Positions 1 to 10,605 of a stretch of 64,000 nt of DNA are shown here, in pieces (position 1 is the first letter of the stretch; each line of letters begins with the position of its first letter). The DNA is from Periconia sp. R9002 (Eukaryota > Ascomycota > Dothideomycetes > Pleosporales > Periconiaceae), in assembly GCA_023627715.1 (NCBI GenBank), contig JAMAHW010000060.1, positions 62,001-126,000 on the forward strand, given 5' to 3'. The translations under genes were made by a program, and so were the position numbers. The notes beneath the pieces are model-generated. The model searched no databases, was not told the origin of the DNA, and was given only the letters and a program-made list of their open reading frames with translations.

Positions 1-405
1 GTCGGTGTCCAAGTCACTGGTGGCCTGCTCCACATGCATATAAAGAGTTCGAGCGACGAACCCACCTTGGCACCCTGGCCGTTGACATGACTGTCCGGTT
101 CTTATCCACTGAACCGTAACTATCCTATTCACGGCCAAGATAGGGTTTGGGCACCTTGGCACAGCCATTTACGCCATGAGCTATGCCCTGGACGTGTTTG
201 GGGTTCACACGGTGGCAGCCATTGGTGGCACTTCAGCTATGCGAAACTCTGCAGCATATTTATTGCCGTTCACTGGGCCAGCGCTTGCGGGGATTGTGGG
301 GTATGACTGGGATGCAGTGCTCTGTGCCTTACTGGACTGATCGATGTCTTCTTTGGACTAACGTTGATTTGTTTTGAAGAAAGGTTTAGAACCCTAGATC
401 GATAG
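1..405 (+). pseudogene. 3' end of an MFS (DHA1-like) transporter, frameshifted
   Basis: This is the C-terminal end of a drug/H+ antiporter-type major facilitator, cut by the window start. From about 142 the + strand reads a typical last-two-helix region, with IGFGHLGTAIYAMSYALDVF followed by a segment ending GPALAGIVGYDW. The family continues with GxG/CS and a long hydrophobic helix. Here that continuation (GCSALCLTGLIDVFFGLTL, then FEERFRTLDR and a stop at 403-405) lies one frame away from the preceding part. The break is near 317-320 and looks like loss of one G. Upstream of about 140 the frame is also broken, with a TAA at about 117-119. The family match is clear. Whether the lesions are real decay or sequence error cannot be told from the sequence alone. 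Confidence 0.6.
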
Positions 406-739
406 GTAGCCGAGGCGTAACAGTTGGATACGTCAATAGCTTCATACTTTATCTGTTTGTGCTTTTCTCCTCTAGGTTTGTAATAACAATTAAGTAGTTC
501 CTGGATTTGCATTATTATTTTACGTCAATTTTTTCTTTTCTTCGATGCCGAAAAACAAACAAAATGATCACGAAAATTAAAGTAAGAAAAAAATTGGTGG
601 ATATAATTAAAAATAAAAAACAATAATAATAGAAAAACACAAGCGTCACGTCACAGAGCGTAACAGACCCAAACGGCCGAGACTCTCGGGGGCTTAATGG
701 CCACTTGATTGTCTCTGCATAGCGTAATATTTCTTATTC
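406..739. other. AT-rich intergenic spacer
   Basis: There is a strongly A/T-rich stretch from about 500 to 650. I see no ORF, repeat or RNA. It lies between the 3' ends of the transporter remnant and the acetyltransferase gene, so it is probably a convergent terminator region. Confidence 0.5.
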
Positions 740-1586
740 CTACATCAACTTCTCAATGTGAGCTCTGACAGGTGTTTCTAGTCTTTCTTGCCAAATCTGC
801 TTTGCTTCTGCCGTTGTTACTTGATTCCCTCGGCGTGGTCGCCACATGGCCATATATTCAAGGGGCAACTTTGTCCGTTCCAATTCCCGCCACGCCTCGG
901 TCCTCTGGAGATCGTCATGATCCATTTTCACACGGACGTAAGCAACGTCAATGAACCCAAATTGCCGGTACATCCGTCTACCCGGAGCAGATGCCTCGAC
1001 GAAACCCTCAATATCACGCTCATTCATTTTCTGGAGACCCCATTCCATAAGTTTACTTCCTACGCCCTGCCGTTGCTTTTCAGGCAAGACGCACATCAGT
1101 GAGATGCCTGCACTGCGCTATGAATCCACGTGTCTAGATAGTTCTATATAGTGCAAATTACTTACCTGCATGCGGTCGGCCCATCCATGCTTTTCTCTGG
1201 CCAAAACACTGACTTGCGACCTCGCTAGCGAAGTCTCTGCCCGTGCCTTCGGGCCAAAAGGTCGCATTCACTCTCGCGCGTGGATCAGGGAAAGGATTAT
1301 CCGTGTAGATACGCCACTGGCACCCGCCGAGTATCCGTTCTCCTTCGACGACATATATCCAATGGCTGCTAGGGTCCATCTCGTGCCCCTTCCAGAGGCG
1401 ATTCTTCGACTCCGCGATAGCTCGTTCTCGATCCTGCGTTTCAGTCCCAAATGTAGGGAAGAAAATGGCATGTGAAGATTCAATGCCGTCCATTGCAGCC
1501 CATAGGACATCAACAATGCCGTCGAGCTGCCATTTTTGTTCGACTTCCTTGACTTCGTATTGCATGGTGGAGAAAGCTTGTACCAA
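740..1586 (-). CDS. GNAT family N-acetyltransferase
   Basis: The gene has two exons, 1586-1166 and 1107-740, joined over a 58-bp intron (donor gtaagt, acceptor cag). The spliced product is 262 aa, or 255 aa if translation starts at Met8 (MQYEVKEVEQKW), which looks more like the usual family start. The splice joins exon 1 to LMCVLPEKQRQGVGSKLMEWG, the acetyl-CoA binding motif A of GNATs (V/L-x-P-x-x-Q-x-x-G-x-G/A). The following GFVEASAPGRRMYRQFGF is motif B with the conserved YxxxGF-like end. Such fungal proteins acetylate small amines or protein N-termini; the substrate is not predictable here. It is convergent with the broken transporter upstream. Confidence 0.88.
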
Positions 1587-2857
1587 GGAGAATACGTACT
1601 TGTTGCACGTGTTTGCAACTCAGCAGCAGTCCGATTGAAATACCTGCTTATTTGGGTTTGCCTTGCTGTGCCACATGGACCGATTGTGGACCATGTCGTT
1701 TGCCGAGAGATATTATGTAGATGCGGAGGTGGCACGGTCGCTTAATAACCCCGATTGTGCGATGCTGACCACTTCTGGACGCATAAACTATCCCGTTCGC
1801 CCCGCTTTGACAGCGGTGCATTAATATCATGATGCCGCCCCTTCTAGGGAGCAGAAATGCTTCCATCGCCAGGTAATGAGATAAGCATGCAGGGATTTTC
1901 TCAACTGGCTCTGACTCCGAAATAAATAAAATTGAATTTGCATATTCTGTGTGGAACCTAGCACATAAGAGCGATGCACATTTGGGTTTGTCGATCAAAT
2001 TGCGTAGAATACCTAGTCAATGGGTGCCGCAGTACAGTGGGAGCTGTAATCATGCTTACGCTTACACCGCATTGAGACATTGACCTTCCACTCCGAGGAA
2101 CGCGTCCTTGAATACTACTGAGAGGTTCCTCTAGCATCCTTTATCCCAAACAATCACATCTCGCATTTAGAACATTTTGTTGTCCGGTCAAAACCCCCAC
2201 CGAGGACGCTAAAGCCGCTAGTCAGGTAGTACGATACTTGCCATCAAGGATGCAGACTTAATTTAACACTGAGACACCCAACGTGCGTAGCGTAGCGTTG
2301 AAGGTGCTGACATTTATATGTTTTTGGGCGTCATTTATAATGCGAACTGACCAATGAGGACATATGGCGCAGTACAAGCGAGAGTAGCCCGTTGAAAGGG
2401 CTGATATGCAAACTGCGTAATCGTCTTATACATGACTCATCGCACTCCGGGAGCATCTCAAATAAGCCTTTCGGATAAGTGCTGCATCTTTTCCATGACA
2501 ATACCAGGGTGTAACATGAGCTAGACTGTTACTCCTCATGTTGATGAAAGAAGAAGAAATCTCATTGCATGAGTAATCTGCTTGCAGTATGCACACATTC
2601 GGAGACTAGTCTTGATAAGCAAGAGTCAATTGAGAATACTGGCACCCGCTACTGCATAATCAAATGTGCTAGAGTCTATTGTAGCGAATTTAACCCTGTG
2701 ATTGTCTAAAATCCTATTGATTTAAGTGCCCGAGTAGATATTTAAGACGAGGGGATGTCAAATCAGAAATCTGCCTGATCTATATCCTCACCTATTTTTT
2801 CATCGCAAGACCACTTCCCGTTCCTCTTAGCTCAGTACATCCCCATCCTTATTCACC
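1587..2857. other. Intergenic region without recognised gene
   Basis: This is 1.3 kb between two divergently transcribed genes, so it must hold both promoters. A possible reading frame on the minus strand at 1648-1998 has no recognisable motif and I do not support it. There are no repeats seen elsewhere in the window. Immediately upstream of the Hsp31-like start is a pyrimidine-rich leader (2795-2850), typical of fungal 5' UTRs. Confidence 0.4.
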
Positions 2858-3752
2858 ATGTCTCCACCTCGCCGCGCCCTCATTGCAATCACCTCCGCCC
2901 ACGCCTCGCTCTTTGAAGGTGGTGGTCATCAAACCGGCGTTTTCATTAGCGAAGCTTTGCATCCATATAACGTCCTTAAAGCTGCGGGCTTTGAAGTTGA
3001 TATCGCTTCTGAGCAAGGAACGTGGAAAGAAGACTGGCTCAGTCTCCAGCCGGGGTTCCTCAGCGAGGAGGAAAGAAAGCAGTATGATGACAAGAGCAGT
3101 GATTTTCGCAGTGAAATCGACCGGAATGTGAAGGCAGGGGATTTGCTGGAGAAAGAGGTACACTAGTGTTTGATTTATTTCACATTGGATGGAGGTTAAC
3201 TGTCTTCTCACAGTATGGCATTTTCTTCGCGTCCGCAGGACATGCTGCGTTGATTGATTACCCCCATGCTAGTGACCTCAAGAAAATCGCAGCAAATGTC
3301 TGGAAGAACGGCGGCGTCGTCTCTGCTGTGTGAGTCTTCATCTCCCATCCACTGGCTCTCATCTGTATAGTGGCTGACAATGGTAAAGCTGCCATGGTCC
3401 AGCCATCTTTGCGGGGCTCCTGGACCCAGTCAGTGGTAAGCCTATTGTTGAAGGCAGGAAGATCACCGGTTTTACGACTCAAGCTGAGGAGGAGATGGGG
3501 ATCATGGATGGGCTTCGCTCGTGGAAGGAACCATTGATCGATGAGCATGCGAAGGTTCTTGGTGCTGTGTGTAAGCATTATCTCTATAACATCATCCTGT
3601 AGGATTGCACTAACATCCATGATGGAGATGTTCGATCTGAAGGTGTTTGGGATGATTATCACATTGTCGACGGCAGGATTGTAACGGGCATGAACCCGCA
3701 GAGCGCGAAAAGCACAACCAAGGCAGCTATCGAGGTGTTTGAAAAGCAATAG
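2858..3752 (+). CDS. Hsp31-like DJ-1/PfpI family protein (glyoxalase III / chaperone)
   Basis: There are four exons, 2858-3157, 3214-3329, 3389-3570 and 3628-3752, giving 240 aa. The sequence aligns end to end with what I know of yeast Hsp31: TGVFISEALHPYNVL at the N-terminus, FFASAGHAALIDYP in the middle, the nucleophile elbow VCHGPAIF (catalytic Cys in CHG, restored exactly by splicing at 3329/3389) and GVWDDYHIVDGRIVTGMNP near the end. Members of this family convert methylglyoxal to D-lactate without glutathione and act as stress chaperones in the cytosol. The Glu and His partners of the nucleophile are consistent with the family. Each splice keeps frame. It is convergent with the Hsp70-like gene downstream. 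Confidence 0.93.
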
Positions 3753-4394
3753 GGAAGGTATCCTTAGATGTAGGGTCTTGAATGTACTTCCGATCAGTGT
3801 GGTGGTTGGTCCGAAAACTCACTATAAGGCGAAGCTAGAAAACCAAATCATCTCCTCCAAACGCATCACAAGGGAGGAGATCAAAGTAGAAACTCAGCAC
3901 CCAACGCTCTTATTAGTCATCAAATGAGATCTCACTATTGTTGATCATTAATCTTAGCCCACAGAACTTGCGTAAAATTACTCTTTCAGTCATGGTAGAA
4001 TCTGCCAACATGGTAGCATATTCACAGGGTTCGAAGCTATAGCAGCTGTGTACATGTATATATGTTTCGGAGCAGGAGCAAGACCAATACTTTGATTGAG
4101 GGTATGCGTGGTATTTGCCAATAAGGTGATGGTTTTACAGTCCACGCTGTCGCAAATAGTTCCTGGCCAAGGACGTTACCACGCGTTTTACCCTACCTGT
4201 GTCGATACCCAGGGTAGCAATACTCTTTGAGAATCAATCGAAGTTTCATATTTACAAAAAATACCACGATCTAAGTCATGCATTTCTTTGTGAATCCTTC
4301 ATCGGCTGCCGCATGTCTATTTTGCACTACGTGATTGTGCTCAGGTATAAACAAAATGAACGCCGCACCTATCTTGACCATCTGTAACCCAGAA
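3753..4394. other. Intergenic region between convergent genes
   Basis: No gene is seen. It contains one copy of a dispersed terminal-repeat-like motif at 4198-4230 (listed separately). The rest is moderately AT-rich and shows no coding signal. Confidence 0.4.
4198..4230 (-). repeat. Copy of a dispersed MITE-end-like motif
   Basis: On the minus strand this reads aaagagtattgctaccctgg followed by gtatcgaca. Close relatives occur at 15372-15397, 23255-23289, 44223-44250 and 55448-55478. The recurrence of a motif of about 28 bp in otherwise unrelated contexts points to a terminal or sub-terminal repeat of a small non-autonomous transposon. Confidence 0.6.
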
Positions 4395-6617
4395 TTACTT
4401 GCTCATTTCACTTACAGCATGCGTAGAAGCTGCAGCAAAAGACAACATACTCAGAGGAAAATCTGCTACCGCCAGATTCTCGGGTGGGTTTGGTGGCGGG
4501 CTGGCCTGCCACTCAACCTTGATCGAATTATTTTCCGATAGCTTGACACCGTCATGCCATAGTTCGAATGAGATATCAGCGGGCCCAAGCTTGACTTTTA
4601 CGAGGTAGTTAATCCGATGGTACTTTGCAGCATGGTTCCACCAATGGCGATTCTTGAGCTTGAATAGTGAAAGCGGAAGAGCGGAGAAGTCGGACTCGAA
4701 TTTACATACAGATTGGCAGGCTGAAGTCATCAGTATGTGCTTATGTAATTAGTGTATAAAGAATGGTTTGGCATACATGCGTTTCTGACCATAGGTAAAT
4801 CGCTTTTTTCTACTTCGGAACAGATTACTTCAGTCGTGAAAGCACGCGGTGGATTTGGTGTCAGTGCTGACTCTGGCAGGCATTTCCTGCTGAATGTCTT
4901 GATGATGGGGGAGTCGCTTGATACGGGCTCGCCCTACTATTCTTAGCTTGTGTATCATTCTAAAGTGAACGTGAGCTTACTTGCTTGACAAACCAGTCAA
5001 TGCAGTCCATAACATAAACCTTCCCATCAAGTGCATCACGCTCTGTACGTAAACCGAAGTGTTCGGGGTTCTCCGGATTATGTAAAATTTTACATATTAA
5101 TCCGTAAGACGTACGACAACATCGCCAGCCGAGGACTGCCTGACCACGACGTAGTTTCTCCACGCGATTTGCAACGTTACCCTTACAGACAACTAGTTGC
5201 GGGTCCGGGGCTACACGTATGTGCATACCACTAGCATTAATATGTGATGTATTTCCTAGAGCATATCGATGGTGTAAACATGTCTGTACGTAGGCTGAGT
5301 TGCCAAGGCCACCAGACAGAACAAGATGTGCGACCTTCTCTCCAGGATGCTTCTGCGATAAGCGGGTAAGTTGCTTATCAATCAAGTCGAAAAGTTTTGA
5401 GATTTGGACATCGAAGAACACCTTCAGATCATCCCGTTGAAATTGCATATCTCCATGCTTAATCCCGTGGTCGTGGTTATAATAGCTCTTATCAAGCCTG
5501 GGAACGCGCACCGCAAAAGTATCAGTGTCAGCGAATGATTCCTCGGAGCCGTAGTCGCACTTCGCGTTCTGATATTCTTTGCTTATTCTCATTTCCCAGG
5601 CGGCTTGGTGGAGATCCCCGATATCAAGTGGCTGGATTACGTCTACGTACTGCAATCGCTCCAAAATAGCCTTCTCGAAAAGACTGTCAAGTTGCGCAGC
5701 TCCAATGGTTGCGCCAAATACCACATCAATCTGTTCCAGGTTGAGTGATCCCCCCAGTGTGTTCTTGATTCGAAATATTGACAAGTCTGTCGTACCACCA
5801 CCGACGTCGCAGACGAGGAGAATTTCGTTCTCGTTAAATATGCCTGGCATGCTGCGAGCTGTGTGAACGGCGGCAGCCTCCGCTTCCGTCAATCCAATCG
5901 AGGCCGTATGGCCTCTGTGCAATCCGAAACCGGCATTTGATATAATCTTCCTAAACCGCTCGACCGTAGGTACAGGTTTCCAGGTCGTGGGTACGGAGAA
6001 TATGAATTCGATTTTTGCATCCTCCCATGTACTTGCGACTTCGCCCTTCAAGCGCGCTTCGACTGTTTTATAAAGAAACTGGAAATAGTCTGTGTACCTG
6101 GAATACAGTCAGTTCAGCTATTGAAAGAAATCGGAAAATTGTCGTCGGAACGTGCCATTTCTCAACTTCGCTTACGTGCGGGACGCTCGAAGGGTTGCTG
6201 ACAGCCTTGCGCATTTGTTCTAGAAGCTGTTCATCCAACATGGTTTTGAACCACTCTCGACTCTCATGTCCTGCTCCACTCATCTCCTGAGCCGTCTCCG
6301 CTTGGAAACCCCATGAAGACGGCCTGGGGGAGTTCTGTGGGTACAGGAGTAACGTCGGAACCTGATGAAAAATACAAGCTCAGTAATAATTCTGCAGCTA
6401 CTACTGCGTGATACGTACTTTGTTCTCATTAGCTTGCATCCTTCCTGGCCATCTCTGTATGTGTCGAACCGTGTTGGAGCCCGCAGCTACATTGCAGTAT
6501 GCGATACCCGTGCCTAGAAATGTTAGCTGGCAGAATCAATCTGGGTATACAATACGTACAAGTCATCCCAAAGTCAATTGAAACAACCAGATCAGGTTTA
6601 TCCGACATCTCTGCCAT
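4395..6617 (-). CDS. HSPA12-like Hsp70-family ATPase
   Basis: There are six exons, 6617-6560, 6513-6419, 6361-6156, 6097-4981, 4933-4777 and 4720-4395, giving 652 aa. The N-terminus has the phosphate-1 motif VVSIDFGMTCTGIAY, assembled by splicing at 6560/6513. Phosphate-2 is LLVCDVGGGTTDLSIF and the adenosine motif is VLSGGLGNSAYVQ, so an actin-like ATPase fold is well supported. The C-terminal part (FELWHDGVK) fits the divergent substrate region of the fungal HSPA12-like proteins, which often act in incompatibility or stress networks with unknown clients. Intron 3 (6098-6155) needs a GC-AG boundary to rejoin EKW with YTDYFQFLY. The alternative GT donors all break the frame. The start is the first Met ahead of the ATPase motif. 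Confidence 0.9.
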
Positions 6618-7291
6618 GGCTAGAAGTGTATGTGACTTTTCCCAGCGGGTTTGGACTATCGAAGTAACGCGTTGGTAGCAAATGAACGATAATTTGTGAA
6701 GGATATAGCGTAATATATCGAAGCTCTTGAAAGATGCAAAGCTTCAAAACGTGTAGTCGAAGCATAGTGAATCTTTCGCCATAATGAATGGCATAGTCCT
6801 GTGGCAAGGTATCATTGCGCCCCCGCTCTGGCCAGCCTGTGAGTCAAATAGTGAATGTTAATCAAGCAAGGTTTTTATTAAGCAGCGGTTGGGTCTGGGA
6901 GAAAAACATATCCGAATTGCCGCTCTGCAATTTTTGGTCTATGTGTTAGCTCCGTGGAACAGATGTACGGAAATGTCAAGACCTGCCGGTCGGTCGAGCA
7001 CGGGTCTTGTTGCATATGGGGGCGAAAATGCGAAGAGGTAAGGCTAAGCTTAGTTAAGTTTCTAAAAAACTAGCGTGCACGTACAGTGGGGAGGGGCTGA
7101 GTTGTGAGTACTCCTAATAAATTGCCTCATTTGGCCAGTAGTACCATGATACCGAATTTATCCATCCCTTGTTGGCTCGGAGGCTTGCGCAAAAAACCAG
7201 TGACTCAGCAGAGAGGCGCACGATCCGGCTCAGCATCTGGAGAGCACCATAGGATCTTTTTTGGTAAGCCATCTTCTCCCTTTTACACACC
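6618..7291. other. Divergent promoter region
   Basis: This is 0.67 kb between the divergent Hsp70-like and membrane-protein genes. Short ORFs exist on both strands but none carries a domain or a codon pattern I trust. No repeat was noticed. Confidence 0.4.
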
Positions 7292-8411
7292 ATGGCTTTC
7301 CAACGAAGGGGAAATGGCTCTGAGATTCCTACTGCGTCAAGCGCTTCCACGACAGGCGGCTCCAGTTCGACTCAAATTTTTGTTTATCCTACAGGAAACC
7401 AAAATTCAACGACAACCGCAAGCCCAACAAAACACGGGATTGAGGCAGGACCGGTTGCGGGAATCGCAGTTGGAGCGTTACTTGCAGGAGTACTAATTGC
7501 CAGTGTCGTGTTCTTTTTTCTGCTTGATCACAAGAAAAAGAGAGATACTGCGGCTGTTGCATACCAGGCCCGTCGTCTCCGTCACAATGAACATCTGGCA
7601 AAGTCAGAAAAGAGTTCCCACACCGTCGCCCATACAGTCGCAAACAGGATCGATGACATGATTCCACAACCGGTGGCGGACGATAAGATCATAGAAGACC
7701 TATCCAAGATTCGAGATAATGTCAAAAACCATGTGCGAACCTATTACCACTCCGACCCGATTCCAGTCAGCGAAATCGATGATGGGGCACTGCAGAGTGT
7801 TGCAGACGTTGTGGGCATGAGTACCTCCGCCCTCGCACGTAATCTACTAAGCCCATCGACAAGAAACGATGCTATTCGCCTTGTGTTCAGTTGCATTATG
7901 CTCTCTCGATGTGACGAAGAGCATGATTCCAGCTTTCTTCCTAGCCATTTATCTGGCATAGTGAGATTGATTCCAGGCAAACATGACTGTAAGTGTACTT
8001 CTAGCATACTTGGGAAACCGTGAGCTAAAGGATAGCATAGTCCAATCAGAGATGTACAGTAAGTGGAAGACAATTACGGGAGCCCTGCTGCAACAGCAGG
8101 TCGGCAAGCAGAATCCAGATGTCACGAAACACTTCACAGATGTCATCGCAAAACTTGATGTCATAATAGCCCCTTTTATCGTTACAAGTCGAGATAATGG
8201 TCAGCGTCACAAGAATCTAGAGATGATAGTGAGGCGTTCGGTCAAGCTTGCATTTCTGCTCTTCTCCCAGCCTGGATCTTTTCGTTTCGACTTTTCTGGT
8301 CAACAGAATACCTTGGTTGTGTTTCCGGCATTATTACAGACGGTCGATGATTGTGGGAAAATCTTGAGCCGTTATAGAATTCTGGCTGAGAAAGAGGTGG
8401 CGTCGGTATAA
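7292..8411 (+). CDS. Single-pass membrane protein with S/T-rich ectodomain, unknown function
   Basis: There are two exons, 7292-7988 and 8041-8411, with a 52-bp intron (gtaagt to gcatag), giving 355 aa. Residues 1-50 are rich in Ser, Thr and Asn. A strong transmembrane segment follows at about 53-78 (AGIAVGALLAGVLIASVVFF) with a positive stop-transfer stretch DHKKKRD. The cytosolic part is helical and ends in a segment with FLLFSQPGSFRFDF and VVFPALLQTVDDCG. I recall similar C-termini in uncharacterised fungal membrane proteins, but cannot name a family. There is no cleavable signal peptide at this start, so it would insert as a type III protein. An upstream exon with a signal is possible. 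It could be a cell-surface sensor; that is inference only. Confidence 0.75.
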
Positions 8412-8848
8412 AATTTGGGTAGACTTTTTTACGGCAGTTAGTTGACGGAATGAAAGTGTGCTCTTGATGACAAACCCTCAACACGGGTTAGTCAGGCTTT
8501 GATAAAGGTGCAACAAAACTGCGCGACTGAACTTAAGCTGCTTCGCCTTAGAATGTCTCTGCTGATAAGCGCTAGTGGAGGTCCCATTGTCGTGTTGGTT
8601 ATCCATTGAATCTAAGCCACTTCGGCTTCAAAATGTGGCGGGACGGTGAGTGGCACGTGTGGTCTTGCTAACAATAAAACGCGACCTTCATGTGATTTCG
8701 CAAGCCTCGCACATATATGTACTTTTACATATAGCTTATACTCCATTACTCTTTAAACAACAAATTCAATTCAAATCCAGTCCGAAAAAGCGACAGCTGC
8801 ACTTGTGGAAGTCTTCGTGCAAAATCCATCATAATACAAAGTGTAACT
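8412..8848. other. Intergenic spacer
   Basis: This separates two co-directional genes. No coding signal or repeat is seen. It probably carries the terminator of the membrane-protein gene and the promoter of the next gene. Confidence 0.4.
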
Positions 8849-9905
8849 ATGGAGCCAATCAGTGCTGGTGTGGTACTGTCCAGCATAGGTAGCGCTTTCA
8901 AGTTTGCAGACCTGGCACTCCAGCTAGCTGAAGTTGGAAGCGAGAATGAGGTCTTTGTAAGAACCATTCAGGTTGTCCGAGAAGACCTCAACGAAGTTAA
9001 CCGGCTGCTAAACATCGAATCCATCCGAGGAAAACTCGCGAGCATTCCGGGGAAACTGCCGTGGATCAGAGGCGCAGTGAACAATACGAAGATGGCCTTG
9101 AACGACATTGGCGAAGCGGTTGAACGCGTGCGATTTGAAAAACAAGCGACAGGATCCGTGAAATTCGAGACCCGTGTTCGATGGATACTCAGTGATCGTG
9201 CGAAGATCTTCACCCGGACAACCGAGTTATCAATCTGCCACCAACAACTCTCAAACGTTTTGAACTATTTGATCCGCTTAGAGGACGTACCGGTGAGTGT
9301 AGAGCCGCCCGCTTATCATGATGCCACATATTTCGACGACATCATAATGCGACATCGAGGAAGGATTGTTCCCAAGTCATCGCAAAATGTTAAGCATAAC
9401 CACAGTAAGTGATCGCACATTCTGTATATCTGTCTTCTTCCAAATAAAACAAGATACTAACAAAAAAATTTCAGTACGATTGAGTCTTGTCGAGCCTCCC
9501 GAGATTGTACTGTCTGAACGCACCGTTGGCATTGGTGTTGATACCAAGCAGACATTACTGCCGCATGTTACCCACGACGTTACCTTCATACCTGAACATC
9601 ACATGCGCACGTCCTCGTCTGCTGTGACGTCTGAGACGATTCGACCTCCTCGCAGTCTGCCTCCAGTACACACTTCCACAGCACATTGCACTTCAATATT
9701 ATCACATAACTTGTTCGAAAACGAAGAAGATTTTGCTGCCGGAAAATTGCAAGGGCGGGTACATCCCTTCACGTTGTCACGGTCGAGGAGCGACGTCAAT
9801 CTGAAGGGGCAGTCTGGACGTCCCGAGGCACAGGAGCTTTCACTAATTAAGCGCATGCGGAGCCAAAATCAAATGATGGCCTTGCTTGGAAGTATTGGGA
9901 CTTGA
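8849..9905 (+). CDS. Protein with a STAND/NLR-type fungal N-terminal domain, no NTPase
   Basis: There are two exons, 8849-9404 and 9475-9905, with a 70-bp intron that has a perfect TACTAAC branch site, giving 328 aa. The start MEPISAGVVLSSIGSAFKFA, and the following amphipathic helices to about residue 175, resemble the helical N-terminal domains found in front of fungal STAND proteins and in small HET/sesA-like effectors. The C-terminal 150 residues are Ser/Pro-rich and probably disordered. No NACHT, NB-ARC or repeat domain follows, so this would be a stand-alone N-domain protein, as is known for signalling partners encoded near NLRs. The resemblance is from pattern only and the family assignment is tentative. 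The neighbour upstream is a membrane protein in the same orientation. Confidence 0.72.
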
Positions 9906-10605
9906 CTGTTAGGGATCAACATAGCGAAGTCCCCTGGAGTACATTACTGTGACAGAATTCATAATATAATTTATTACACGTTGATTGTATTTTTGAACAT
10001 TCTTTTGCCTGGTTAGGACGATTATACTGTACTTAAGTGAGCATAGTCCTTTTTTCTTCGTCGGAAACTATGCGTTGCGTTGCTAAACGTTGTGGCCTCA
10101 TAGCTGGGATGGTACATCATGGTCCATGGCCATTGCTTCAATTGGGAAATATTTCACCCAGGCCATCATAGTAGCAATAGCGGCCGGATAAAGGCTACAT
10201 CAACTAACAATAGTTGTTTCGGCTAGGGAACGCCGCTGATTGGCTGGCTCGCATTTGAGCTGACGTAAAGCGGAGTGTTTGCTCATTAAGTGGGTCGCGA
10301 CACCCGACCTGAGAATCCGCGACTTGCAAGGTTTGGACAATATCCCTGTTGCGGGACGTTTGGGCCAAAGCGGTTGGATTCTAGCACAGATTGGCTCGCT
10401 CGCATTTCAAATGATGCAAATCAATTGAGTTCTCACCAGGGTGACTTCAGGTTTATATTTTTTTTTTCTAAATAATCGTATTTTTACTAGCTTCGGATGC
10501 ATCATCAGAAAAACCTGACCACGTTAGCCTCCGGACAGGCCATTATGTACTTGCGGGTCAGAAAACTCTGCAGCGCGGTACTACGATGATGGGGGAACTT
10601 GGAGC
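9906..10605. other. Intergenic region with a short direct repeat
   Basis: No gene is seen. Two near copies of a motif of about 28 bp that begins gattggctggctcgcatttg occur at about 10236-10265 and 10389-10418, 150 bp apart. A small inverted pair (caactaac / gttgtt) lies just before the first copy. The function is unknown. Confidence 0.45.

Noticed and set aside
1648..1998. Minus-strand frame of 116 aa
   Set aside because: No motif, no splice partner, and it lies in a promoter region.
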